Of a DNA stretch of 43,453 nucleotides, positions 18,489-26,119 are shown in pieces (position 1 is the first letter of the stretch; the number at the start of each line of letters is the position of its first letter). A model generated the notes under the pieces. It made no database searches. It was not told where the DNA came from and saw only the letters and a list, made by a program, of their open reading frames with translations. Source of the stretch: Nitrospira sp. (GTDB taxonomy: Bacteria; Nitrospirota; Nitrospiria; Nitrospirales; Nitrospiraceae); assembly GCA_009594865.1 (NCBI GenBank), contig VOPT01000026.1:1-43453 (forward strand), written 5' to 3'. The position numbers and the translations under genes were made by a program.

Positions 18489-18623
18489 TCAGTTCCGCCC
18501 CTGGTTGTTCACTACCGACGCCCTGCGCTCCTTCAAGGTGTCCGGAGAGGCGTGCATCCAGATACGAGCGGCCGCGACGAGCAGGATGAGCCCTCCGAGT
18601 AGGAGAAAAAAGAGTGCGACCAT
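18489..18623 (-). CDS. Small membrane protein, 44 aa
   Basis: A short gene with GGAG 8 bases before the ATG. The product is strongly hydrophobic from residues 2 to 20 (VALFFLLLGGLILLVAAAR) and has a basic, polar tail (KERRASVVNNQGRN). I recognise no family. It is the first gene after a sigma-54 element with palindromic upstream sites, with a leader of about 64 bases, exactly as seen for the 41-aa gene at 9137-9262. The two products share size, topology and context but little sequence. Confidence 0.6.
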   Translation of the reverse strand: MVALFFLLLGGLILLVAAARIWMHASPDTLKERRASVVNNQGRN

Positions 18624-18698
18624 GATGATGTCTCCTGGGTGAGAGGTTTGCTCATCACTGTCATTCGAAGCGAAGGTGGTAACAGGGCTAGGTGACGC

Positions 18699-18714
18699 GC
18701 AAAGCTTGTGCCGT
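18699..18714 (-). promoter_or_regulatory. Sigma-54 promoter before the 44-aa / two-partner secretion unit
   Basis: The minus strand reads ACGGCACAAGCTTTGC. The -24 GG and -12 GC are present with ten bases between them, and GGCAC and TTTGC match the consensus. The predicted start is near 18687, 64 bases before the ATG at 18623. The palindromic sites begin 127 bp upstream of the -12 GC. Confidence 0.65.
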
Positions 18715-18826
18715 CGGTGGCGGGAGGTTCGACGGTAAGTGCGCCGAAGGAAGATCTGTAGACATTTTCATGACATTCCGTAGCAAGGGCGAGATGGCGT
18801 AAGGACTGTGCGTAGAGTGGAACAGT

Positions 18827-18862
18827 GTATCGGAATGGATTCTCGCGTATCGAATTCGATAC
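18827..18862. promoter_or_regulatory. Tandem palindromic operator / enhancer site C
   Basis: A fully palindromic site GTATCGAATTCGATAC (18847-18862, 18 bp with the flanking C and G) plus a degenerate copy GTATCGGAATGGATTC (18827-18842), 20 bp apart. They are placed about 140-175 bp upstream of the predicted sigma-54 start. Confidence 0.6.
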
Positions 18863-18979
18863 GAGTGAACCCGTCTACAATTTGGCCGAAGTTGAGGATC
18901 AGGCAGAATGAGTGACGGCTTCACTCGCCGCGCAATGAGTGAAGCAAGGCCATCGCTCCCCGCCAACGCATAACACGGA

Positions 18980-19010
18980 GCTGCGTCTTCCTTGAGAACG
19001 AAGACGCAGC
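18980..19010. terminator. Strong hairpin downstream of the FadL operon
   Basis: A perfect 11-bp stem (GCTGCGTCTTC / GAAGACGCAGC) with a 9-base loop. There is no T-run on either side, so it may act as an RNA 3'-end stabiliser or a factor-aided terminator rather than a textbook intrinsic terminator. Confidence 0.45.
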
Positions 19011-19078
19011 AGGTGGCGTGGAGATGAAGGCGGTTTGCTCAGCGCTGGATGGGCACGATCCAAGAGGCGTGAGATGCG

Positions 19079-19098
19079 GCCGGTTGAACGCAACCGGC
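19079..19098. repeat. Second hairpin downstream of the FadL gene
   Basis: An 8-bp perfect stem GCCGGTTG / CAACCGGC around the tetraloop AACG, 165 bases after the FadL stop on the minus strand. Function is uncertain; it may assist in ending the transcript together with the hairpin at 18980-19010. Confidence 0.4.
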
Positions 19099-19262
19099 GA
19101 CAAGAAACCGGCTCTACGCCACGCCGCGCTGTTCTGTAGGGCTTGTGTTGGTCACGTGTTTCCGCGGGCGTTCCGTTGAGAAGAGAGGCAATCACCGTGC
19201 CTGTGAGTAGCCTGAACAACCGGCCCGTGAAGAGGCGCCTACGTATGCATGAATCTCTCGCC

Positions 19263-20648
19263 TTAGTAGTTGAACCGAAACGAGAGTGAGCCGGCGTGGA
19301 TGAGGGTATCGTAACGGCCGTTGACGGTCGGGTTTTGATTGCCGGAGACGGTTCGCACTTCATACAAAGCGGCTTGGTATGCCAGATCGATCGCGAAGAG
19401 CTTTGGCTTGAGCGGACCAATCCCCAAATCGCCGCATCGGATGAGTCCCAGAAACGATCCATTCGGATGACAGGCCAACCCGATGCCGACTGAGGGAATG
19501 TGCGAGTTCGCCGAGGGGACGCCGGGATTGAAGGTGCGGTCCGGAATCTGGGTTTGCTGGTTCATGTATCCGCCGCGCAAAGCGACGTCCCATTCCGGCA
19601 GGGAGGAGAGATGCAGCCATCGATATTCGGTGCCGAACATCGCCGTATAGCCGCTTTGCCAGTTTTGCGGAAAGGGCAGTAGGCCGCCGTTGGACAAATG
19701 GATATCAAGGGTCCGGTTCGATTTCCAGCCGACATAGTCCACGTCGAATTCGAGCTTCCATTCGCGATCAGGCGTGCGTACCGGCCAGACTGCGATGCCG
19801 CCGGAGAAGACTTGCGGGAGCACGAACGTGGCCGCGGTGTTGGCCACTAATGCCCCATTGCTCAGCAGGGTGCCGGTGAGATGGAAGGTGGCCTGACTGC
19901 GATAGACCATCCCGATGTTGACGAGAGGCTTGCCCTCGCTGTTGCGGTACGGCGTGTAAAGGAGGCTGACGTTGAACCCCGCGGTGGTATCACTCCCGTT
20001 GATTTCGAGGGCGCCGGGTGGAATGCCGAATCCTCCGGGCCAGACCGATTTCTGCTCCAGGTGTCCCTCCCCGAAGAGGCCCGAGAAGGTATAGATGTCC
20101 GCGCCCAAACCGAACGACAGCTGATCGTTCAGCTTGTACGCAAGGGTAGGTTTGATATCGAGTAACGGTAGTGTCGTGAAGGTCAGCGCGCTACGAAACG
20201 GCCCATCGTTCGGGTATCTCGTCAGTGAGCCGAAGGGATTATTGAATCCAATTCCGGCGCTGAAATCTCCGAGCGCCGAAAAGCCGAGATCTTTGAGATT
20301 CGCGACCAGATAGACGTGCCCAGGAGGCGGCCAGGCCAGGCTTCCATTCCGATCCCCCGTTGCCTGAACACCGGTGGGACTCGTAAATTGAGTCGTTCCG
20401 CCGATCAGGGAGGTCCCGAACAAGGTTTGAAATCCGTGTAACTGGGTCATGCCGGCGGGGTTGTAATGCAGTGCAGAAGGGTCATCCGCTTGGGCCACGA
20501 AGGCATTACCCATGGCGGCGGCGGACGCTGATTGCCCCTGGAGACGCGGGGTCTGCGCCTGAGCGTCGGGGCTCACGAGTGCCAAGCCCAGCAGCACGAG
20601 AGTCAGAGACAGTACCAGGATGTGGCGGAATCTGCGAGGGACCAGCAT
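19263..20648 (-). CDS. FadL/OmpP1/TodX-type outer-membrane transport protein
   Basis: A 461-aa protein with a signal peptide (LVLLGLALVSPDAQAQ), the family's N-terminal hatch sequence (SASAAAMGNAFVAQADDPSALHYNPAGMTQL) and a 14-strand-type barrel ending in HAGSLSFRFNY. The family carries hydrophobic compounds such as fatty acids and hydrocarbons across the outer membrane. It starts 4 bases after the stop of the hybrid histidine kinase, so the two are co-transcribed. With the secreted di-haem cytochrome upstream, a role with a hydrophobic substrate is plausible but not shown. Confidence 0.9.
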   Translation of the reverse strand: MLVPRRFRHILVLSLTLVLLGLALVSPDAQAQTPRLQGQSASAAAMGNAFVAQADDPSALHYNPAGMTQLHGFQTLFGTSLIGGTTQFTSPTGVQATGDRNGSLAWPPPGHVYLVANLKDLGFSALGDFSAGIGFNNPFGSLTRYPNDGPFRSALTFTTLPLLDIKPTLAYKLNDQLSFGLGADIYTFSGLFGEGHLEQKSVWPGGFGIPPGALEINGSDTTAGFNVSLLYTPYRNSEGKPLVNIGMVYRSQATFHLTGTLLSNGALVANTAATFVLPQVFSGGIAVWPVRTPDREWKLEFDVDYVGWKSNRTLDIHLSNGGLLPFPQNWQSGYTAMFGTEYRWLHLSSLPEWDVALRGGYMNQQTQIPDRTFNPGVPSANSHIPSVGIGLACHPNGSFLGLIRCGDLGIGPLKPKLFAIDLAYQAALYEVRTVSGNQNPTVNGRYDTLIHAGSLSFRFNY

Positions 20649-20652
20649 AGCG

Positions 20653-23370
20653 TTATCGTCCTATTATCGGATCGGTTTTGCCGGAGCCGGGAAGGAACCA
20701 GTGATCGACAATTTGTCGTAACCGGGCGGCGTCGAATGGTTTGAGAAGATAGCCTTGTGCGCCGGCTTCTACGGCGGCCATGGCGCGATCCAACGCCTCA
20801 ACGGCGGTCATTATCACGACCGGCAGCGCTGGCTGTTGCGGGCGCAGTTGCCGTAATACCTCAAAGCCGTCTATGTCCGGTAAGGCAATATCCAGCAGGA
20901 CGCCATCGATCGGCGTCTCCGTCAGGATGCGCAACGCTGTCTTGCCGTCTGCCGCCGTGTCGACATGAAATCCTTCCGACTCCAGACGATCCCGCAAAAG
21001 GTCGCAGATGTCCGCGTCGTCATCGACCACCAGCAATCTGCGCCTGGTGGCAGGTACGGCAGCGGCAGGCTCCGGCGTGCGCGAGTGTAGAGGGAGCGTG
21101 AACGTAAACTCCGTGCCTTCATCTACCGTGCTGTGCACCATGATGCTGCCGCCGTGCAGATCCACCAGATCTTTCACAATCGCCAGGCCGAGGCCTAACC
21201 CCTTCGTTTGGCTCCGCTCTTGGTGGTGCACGCGGAAAAACGGATCGAAGAGCTTGGGTAGGGCGTCGGCGGGGATGCCTTGACCGGTGTCACGGACGAC
21301 GACACGGGCCATCTCATGATCACTGACCGACAGGTCTACGTAAATATGTCCACCGTCCGGAGTGTACTTGATAGCATTATCCAGCAGATTCGTCAAAATC
21401 TGGCTGACACGATCCGGGTCCGCCCAGACCAGCAGCGCCGGATCGGGGCTCCGCAGTTCGATCTGCAAGTGTTTGGCGATCGCGAGCGGAAGCAGTTGCT
21501 CGATGACATCGCTGACCACGGTTTGAAGCGCCACGTGGTCGAAGGACAGCACGAGTTTGCCCGCCTCGACGCGGGAGAGGTCGAGCAAATCCGTGATCAT
21601 ACGTGCGAGCCTGGTTCCATTGGCTCTGATGCGAGTCAGATATTGCTCCTGTTTCAGGTTGAGCGATCCGACTAATCCTTCGAGCATATTGTCTGCAAAT
21701 CCGACAATGCTCGTGAGGGGAGTCCGCAATTCGTGCGAGACGTGGGCGAGGAATTTGGATTTGAGCCGATCCATTTGTTTGAGCTGGGCGTTGGCGGCTT
21801 CCAATTCGGCGGTCCGTTCACGAACCCGGACTTCCAGGCCGGCGTTCAGTGCCTCGATTTCTCGATAGGCTTGCGCATTATCCAGAGCAATGGCGACCTG
21901 GCTGGCCAGCGTCATCAACATATCGAGATCGTCCTGCGTCAGCGCCTGGTTGTGCGTGCGATTGACCGAGAGCGAACCGATCACGGCATCGTGGGTTTTG
22001 AGCGGAACGGTAATGAAGGATTTCGCATTGACCATGGCGATCAATTTCTGGTCGAACGGGTGTAGCCGATCCCAGATCTCATGCACGTTATTCGTCAGCA
22101 CCGGTTCGCCACGCAAAAACACGGCGCCCTCCACCGTCTCCGGATCGGTCACGGACACCTCTTGCGTGCGCAGAAAATCCGCCACATCCTGCGGCATGCC
22201 CCGCACGCGAAAGTCATATGAAACCTGCCTGGCGCGATCGAATTGCGTCACCATGGCTCGATCGTAGTGCAAATCGCGGACGATGGTGTCCAAGACATTG
22301 GTCAGGAGTTCTTCCCGGTCGAACGTCGAGCTGAATAAGAGTCCCGCGCGGTGAAGCGTCGTGAGTTCGTTGACCTTTCGACGTAACATCACGGCGGTGC
22401 TTTGTTGCTCGAGATAGGCCTCACGGAGTTCTTCATGCCTGGCATCGACGAGCTGTTCTTGATCTTTGATCAGACGTTGAAGGGGTTTGGTCGCCTGCCG
22501 CATATGGCTGGTAATCATCCACCACAAGAGAGAAGCCGGAACGGCTGCAAGCCCGAGCGCTTCGAATGTAGGAACGTCGGGCCAGCGCAAATGGACGTAG
22601 GTGAACGTGCTGGCTGCCACCACCATCGACATGGCCACCGGAATGGAACTGCGGACTTGCGGTGTCCAGGTAAACTCCCATTCACAGTACGGATCGCCAT
22701 GGGCGGTGCACGAGAGATCCTTGACGGTGGCGGCGGGTGTGCCATGCAGTTGAGTTTGAACGCGCGCGATGCTGCTTTTGCAGGACAGGCAAATCACGTC
22801 GACGCAGCGTTTTCGATAGGGCCCGAATTGGACCAGGGCCCGTTCGGTAAATGTCATGCGAAGGACGGCCGAGCGTCTCGTCACCCGGCCCACCTCGAAC
22901 TCCAAGACATCCCGGACATACTTCCGGCCGAAGTAGGGCCACATTTTATAAAGTTGCGGAGTTGAAAACGGGCGGCAAAGGATCTGGATCAGCGGCGGAA
23001 CCTTACGGTCCGTTCCCACGTTGACGTGGAACTGGGGATCGCCGGACAACTGTTCGCAGAATTCCCTCAGGTAACAGACAAATTCGTAAGAGTAACTATT
23101 CCAGATATTGCGGAGAAACTCAGGCGTGACGTGGTACGTGCGGTCGGGCAGTCGTGCGTTGAGGAGGCGGCACAGCTCATCGACTGCCGCGCCGGCGGCT
23201 TGTGACCCGGCGGTGCGACTGAGGTAATCGCACAGGTAGTCCACGTTCGATTGGACGACGACGCCGCTGATATCGGAAATCTTTTCGCCCTTATCGTTCA
23301 GGCCAAAAGGGCGAAACTCCATGAACGGACGTTCCAGAATCGAGTGGTCACTGGAGAGAAGGTCGGTCAT
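20653..23370 (-). CDS. Hybrid sensor histidine kinase: V4R-like sensor, GAF, HisKA, HATPase, receiver
   Basis: About 905 aa. The N-terminal 235 residues form a putative ligand-binding domain ending in a cysteine-rich part (CLSCKSS..SCTAHGDPYCEWEF) that resembles V4R-type sensors. Two membrane segments (about 240-290) and a coiled coil follow. The GAF domain (about 330-500) comes before HisKA with phospho-acceptor His near 546 (AHVSHELRTPL), HATPase with the N-box LTNLLDNAIKYTPDGGH, and a C-terminal receiver (LLVVDDDADI, LLDIALPDIDG, LLKPFDAARL). The start is taken at ATG 23370 after AAGGAGG; an ATG at 23391 is also possible. It sits between the cytochrome and the FadL gene, so its regulatory target may be hydrophobic-compound metabolism. 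Confidence 0.9.
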   Translation of the reverse strand: MTDLLSSDHSILERPFMEFRPFGLNDKGEKISDISGVVVQSNVDYLCDYLSRTAGSQAAGAAVDELCRLLNARLPDRTYHVTPEFLRNIWNSYSYEFVCYLREFCEQLSGDPQFHVNVGTDRKVPPLIQILCRPFSTPQLYKMWPYFGRKYVRDVLEFEVGRVTRRSAVLRMTFTERALVQFGPYRKRCVDVICLSCKSSIARVQTQLHGTPAATVKDLSCTAHGDPYCEWEFTWTPQVRSSIPVAMSMVVAASTFTYVHLRWPDVPTFEALGLAAVPASLLWWMITSHMRQATKPLQRLIKDQEQLVDARHEELREAYLEQQSTAVMLRRKVNELTTLHRAGLLFSSTFDREELLTNVLDTIVRDLHYDRAMVTQFDRARQVSYDFRVRGMPQDVADFLRTQEVSVTDPETVEGAVFLRGEPVLTNNVHEIWDRLHPFDQKLIAMVNAKSFITVPLKTHDAVIGSLSVNRTHNQALTQDDLDMLMTLASQVAIALDNAQAYREIEALNAGLEVRVRERTAELEAANAQLKQMDRLKSKFLAHVSHELRTPLTSIVGFADNMLEGLVGSLNLKQEQYLTRIRANGTRLARMITDLLDLSRVEAGKLVLSFDHVALQTVVSDVIEQLLPLAIAKHLQIELRSPDPALLVWADPDRVSQILTNLLDNAIKYTPDGGHIYVDLSVSDHEMARVVVRDTGQGIPADALPKLFDPFFRVHHQERSQTKGLGLGLAIVKDLVDLHGGSIMVHSTVDEGTEFTFTLPLHSRTPEPAAAVPATRRRLLVVDDDADICDLLRDRLESEGFHVDTAADGKTALRILTETPIDGVLLDIALPDIDGFEVLRQLRPQQPALPVVIMTAVEALDRAMAAVEAGAQGYLLKPFDAARLRQIVDHWFLPGSGKTDPIIGR

Positions 23371-23438
23371 ACGGTGGTGGCCTCCTTCCATGCATCTCCG
23401 TCATGCTCGCGCGGCACGGGCTGGTCACGCATCGGTTG

Positions 23439-25214
23439 CTAGTCGAAATTCCGGCAGACCGGCGCGTGCGGCATCACCAGCCGGTCGAGATCACATGTCT
23501 TCAGGTATTCGATGATGGCCAAACGATCATTCACCGGCAACTCACATCCCAAGACCCCATTGCTTTTTGCGCTGTCGCAATCCGGGGTGTTTACAAACTC
23601 GTGCCCGCGGTTGCTGTTCCCCGGCCATGCGGTCCGGAATTCAAGCCGTGGGGCTTGGCTTGGTGATTGACCGGGGCCGGCACAGTCTCCTGTCACAAAG
23701 CCCACCTGTTCAGGGTCGAACTCCATGTTCGGATCGAGCACGAAACAGGCGCGACGCTCCCGTGCGGGTGAGAGCAGTTCGTAGAGGGTCGGAATGGAGC
23801 CATTATGAAGGTACGGCGCGGTGGCCCATATCCCGAGATGCGGGCGGGCGATGTATTGGGCCTTATCCCGCCAGGTGTTCGGCCGTTCGCGATAGCTCTC
23901 GGTGCCGGTGTTGTTGACGGCCATTAACTCGCTCGTGACGTATTCCGAGGCTTCCCGCGCGGAAATGCGTCCGAGTCCCAAGAAACTTGTGTCGACGGTC
24001 CGTTGCGAGAAATTCTCCAGGTAGAGGGAGTCGGTGCCAATTTCCTGTAGCGGCACCATGGTGATGGCCAGGCTAGGGCCATTGCCGGAAGCGTTGGGGA
24101 TCTTTGCGGGGACGTGGCAATGGGCACAGAGATTCGGAATCCCCTTAGCCTTGTTGCCGTGGTACAGATCTTTGCCCCGTGTGGCCAGTTGTCGATTGAT
24201 GGGTGGAAGGACCGACGGCCACTGCGGCGGAGGCAGGCGGCGGGCGAGGTTTTCGAGCGTCGTCAGTGAGGTGACATCGACGGACGAGTGGAACAGTTTG
24301 TTCTTGTCCGAGGGAGTGGCAATACCGGGACGCGCCCAACTGAAAAGCCCAGCATTGACGCCGATCACCTGTCCGATATTCCTTGCCAAAGGATGTTGAA
24401 TCGAGCCAGCCCATTGAACCCAGTCAAACTCCCACACGCCCCACAGGGGAGGAATACTGACGGGGGCATTGGCGGGTCTGAGATTGTCGGGATTGAGCGG
24501 TGCAAAGACCGTGTTCCCGCCACGGCCGAGTGCATCGAATCGGCCTGGCCCCCATTGCTCGGGAGAAATATCTCGTCCGCTTCGCACAATGAGTCCTTGA
24601 GTGAGGAGCCTTACGTTCTGGGCGAGCGTCGTGAGCGTATAGGCAGTCACGGCTTCTCCACGGTTGGCCAGGACGCGAGTCGCAAAGGTCTTAAACGGCT
24701 CAGGGGGAGCCTCCTCTTTCAGGCGCTTGATGAATGCGGACATATCGGGGGGCGTCAGCGCGCCTAGCCGTTGAACCAGGGCTTTCACGAACGTCGCGTT
24801 ATTTTGGAGCGAGGGGCCGCCCTCGATTCTGATGGTGTGTTCTTTGTAGCGAAATTGGGTCGTGTGACAAAACGAACAGGTGAAGCCGACTTGAGGAATA
24901 GGGACGCTTGCCCCTTCGGTTTTGGCAAAGCCGACCGGGAGTTTGTCGGGATGATGAGGATCTTCGACAAGCCCCGTCAGCGAGAAGGTTTTGGCCAGTG
25001 ACTCATCGAGTAGTGCCACGAACCAATCATAGGGAATCAGCTGAGTTCCGGCTGACAGATGGTACCACTGCTGCAAGTCCTGATCCGACAAGCTCTGATT
25101 TAACGACTCGACAGGGATCTGGTTGAGGGGCGGGTCGACTGCTCGGCAGTGCAATGGAGACAATGTTAGAAAAAGTGCGGTCAGGAGTAAGGAGCGGTGA
25201 AGACGGATGCGCAT
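23439..25214 (-). CDS. Secreted di-haem c-type cytochrome (cytochrome c peroxidase / RoxA-like)
   Basis: A 591-aa exported protein (signal LLLTALFLTLSPLHCRA). Two haem c sites are visible, CSFCH near residue 113 and CAHCH near 363, and the C-terminal motif GIWATAPYLHNGSIPTLYELL typical of di-haem peroxidase and RoxA-like rubber-oxygenase relatives. The single long chain with a long N-terminal arm fits the RoxA side better than the short CcpA/MauG side, but this is a judgement by motif. The start is supported by GAGGAG 7 bases upstream. The next gene (hybrid kinase) begins 68 bases later on the same strand. Confidence 0.82.
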   Translation of the reverse strand: MRIRLHRSLLLTALFLTLSPLHCRAVDPPLNQIPVESLNQSLSDQDLQQWYHLSAGTQLIPYDWFVALLDESLAKTFSLTGLVEDPHHPDKLPVGFAKTEGASVPIPQVGFTCSFCHTTQFRYKEHTIRIEGGPSLQNNATFVKALVQRLGALTPPDMSAFIKRLKEEAPPEPFKTFATRVLANRGEAVTAYTLTTLAQNVRLLTQGLIVRSGRDISPEQWGPGRFDALGRGGNTVFAPLNPDNLRPANAPVSIPPLWGVWEFDWVQWAGSIQHPLARNIGQVIGVNAGLFSWARPGIATPSDKNKLFHSSVDVTSLTTLENLARRLPPPQWPSVLPPINRQLATRGKDLYHGNKAKGIPNLCAHCHVPAKIPNASGNGPSLAITMVPLQEIGTDSLYLENFSQRTVDTSFLGLGRISAREASEYVTSELMAVNNTGTESYRERPNTWRDKAQYIARPHLGIWATAPYLHNGSIPTLYELLSPARERRACFVLDPNMEFDPEQVGFVTGDCAGPGQSPSQAPRLEFRTAWPGNSNRGHEFVNTPDCDSAKSNGVLGCELPVNDRLAIIEYLKTCDLDRLVMPHAPVCRNFD

Positions 25215-25537
25215 GATTCATCTCCTCATGAAGGACGAGAGCAATGAGTCGGGCTACGCAGGGTCACTTCGATGCTCAAGGAACCGAGACGACGGCATTC
25301 TTGTATGAGCAAGGGCGGCATCGGTGGAGCGGAAAATTCGCAGCCCTGTCGGCAGTAGGCAACTCATGTGCCATATGCGCGGACGAAGGGTACCTGGATC
25401 GCTCGATGAATGCCAATAGATTTTAAAAGACGTGTTGTCAAGGAGGTGAAACTGCGGGGTTGTTCGTGAAGCGGCGGTCCAGCAAGAACACTGGTGGCGG
25501 AAAGTCGTGGGGGTGAAAAGAGAATGTTGGCGCGTGA
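25215..25537. other. Intergenic region upstream of the cytochrome gene
   Basis: 323 bases between the CopD-like gene and the cytochrome gene. I see no supported gene, RNA or clear promoter motif. Short open frames here lack ribosome sites and resemblance to any family. Confidence 0.5.
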
Positions 25538-26053
25538 CTATTGATGCAAGTGCTTCATGGCGGCGGCGCAGAGGATGATGAAGAAGCCCATCCAGAGCGC
25601 GGCGCGTTGAAAGGGAATGGACTCGTAGTTTTCGCCTTCCTCTTCTTCGTCCTGATCCGTTTTGAAAATCACGGTATAGAGGAACAGCGTGAGGAGGCAG
25701 AGGACCAGAATCAGCTTGATGCAGAAAATCCACAAATACTTGGGGTGGTTCTGCATGCCCTGGCCAGTCTGAGAGACGAAGATCTGATTGACGTAATGGA
25801 GGTTGATGCCGCCGGTAAACAGGAGGACAACCAACAAAATTCCCGCCACCCGCTTGTAATGCTTGTAAAAGGCATCGGTGATCGGGCGGACATATTCCTT
25901 GGGCAAGGCGGCCTCAGCAAGGCCAGGCTTGACGGCCATCACGATGAACGCGAGTCCGCCGATCCAGATCACGGCCGAGAGGAGATGGAACCAGTGATTC
26001 ACGATGGGAATGAGCTGGTTCAGGTCAAGGAAGATGCTTTGTACGGAATCCAT
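25538..26053 (-). CDS. CopD-like four-helix membrane protein
   Basis: A 171-aa integral membrane protein with four hydrophobic segments (about residues 18-40, 70-88, 107-130 and 148-165). Conserved histidines lie in NHWFHLLSAVIWIGGLAFIVM and KHYKR, matching the CopD / HemJ-like superfamily, in which such histidines may bind haem or copper. A loop is very acidic (DQDEEEEGENYE). It ends with CAAAMKHLHQ. It lies 66 bases downstream of the radical SAM gene on the same strand and may share its transcript. The substrate cannot be assigned. Confidence 0.7.
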   Translation of the reverse strand: MDSVQSIFLDLNQLIPIVNHWFHLLSAVIWIGGLAFIVMAVKPGLAEAALPKEYVRPITDAFYKHYKRVAGILLVVLLFTGGINLHYVNQIFVSQTGQGMQNHPKYLWIFCIKLILVLCLLTLFLYTVIFKTDQDEEEEGENYESIPFQRAALWMGFFIILCAAAMKHLHQ

Positions 26054-26119
26054 GATAGATGGGCTAGGGTGGATCGCAAAGGTAGCGGAGTTTACCGAAG
26101 GCCTGTCTCTCGCCGGCTC

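Larger units (their letters stand above)
18624..19262. other. Intergenic region between the FadL gene and the 44-aa gene
   Basis: 639 bases. The right side carries two strong hairpins (18980-19010 and 19079-19098) downstream of the FadL stop. The left side carries palindromic sites 18827-18862 and the sigma-54 element 18699-18714. No gene is convincing here. Confidence 0.6.
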
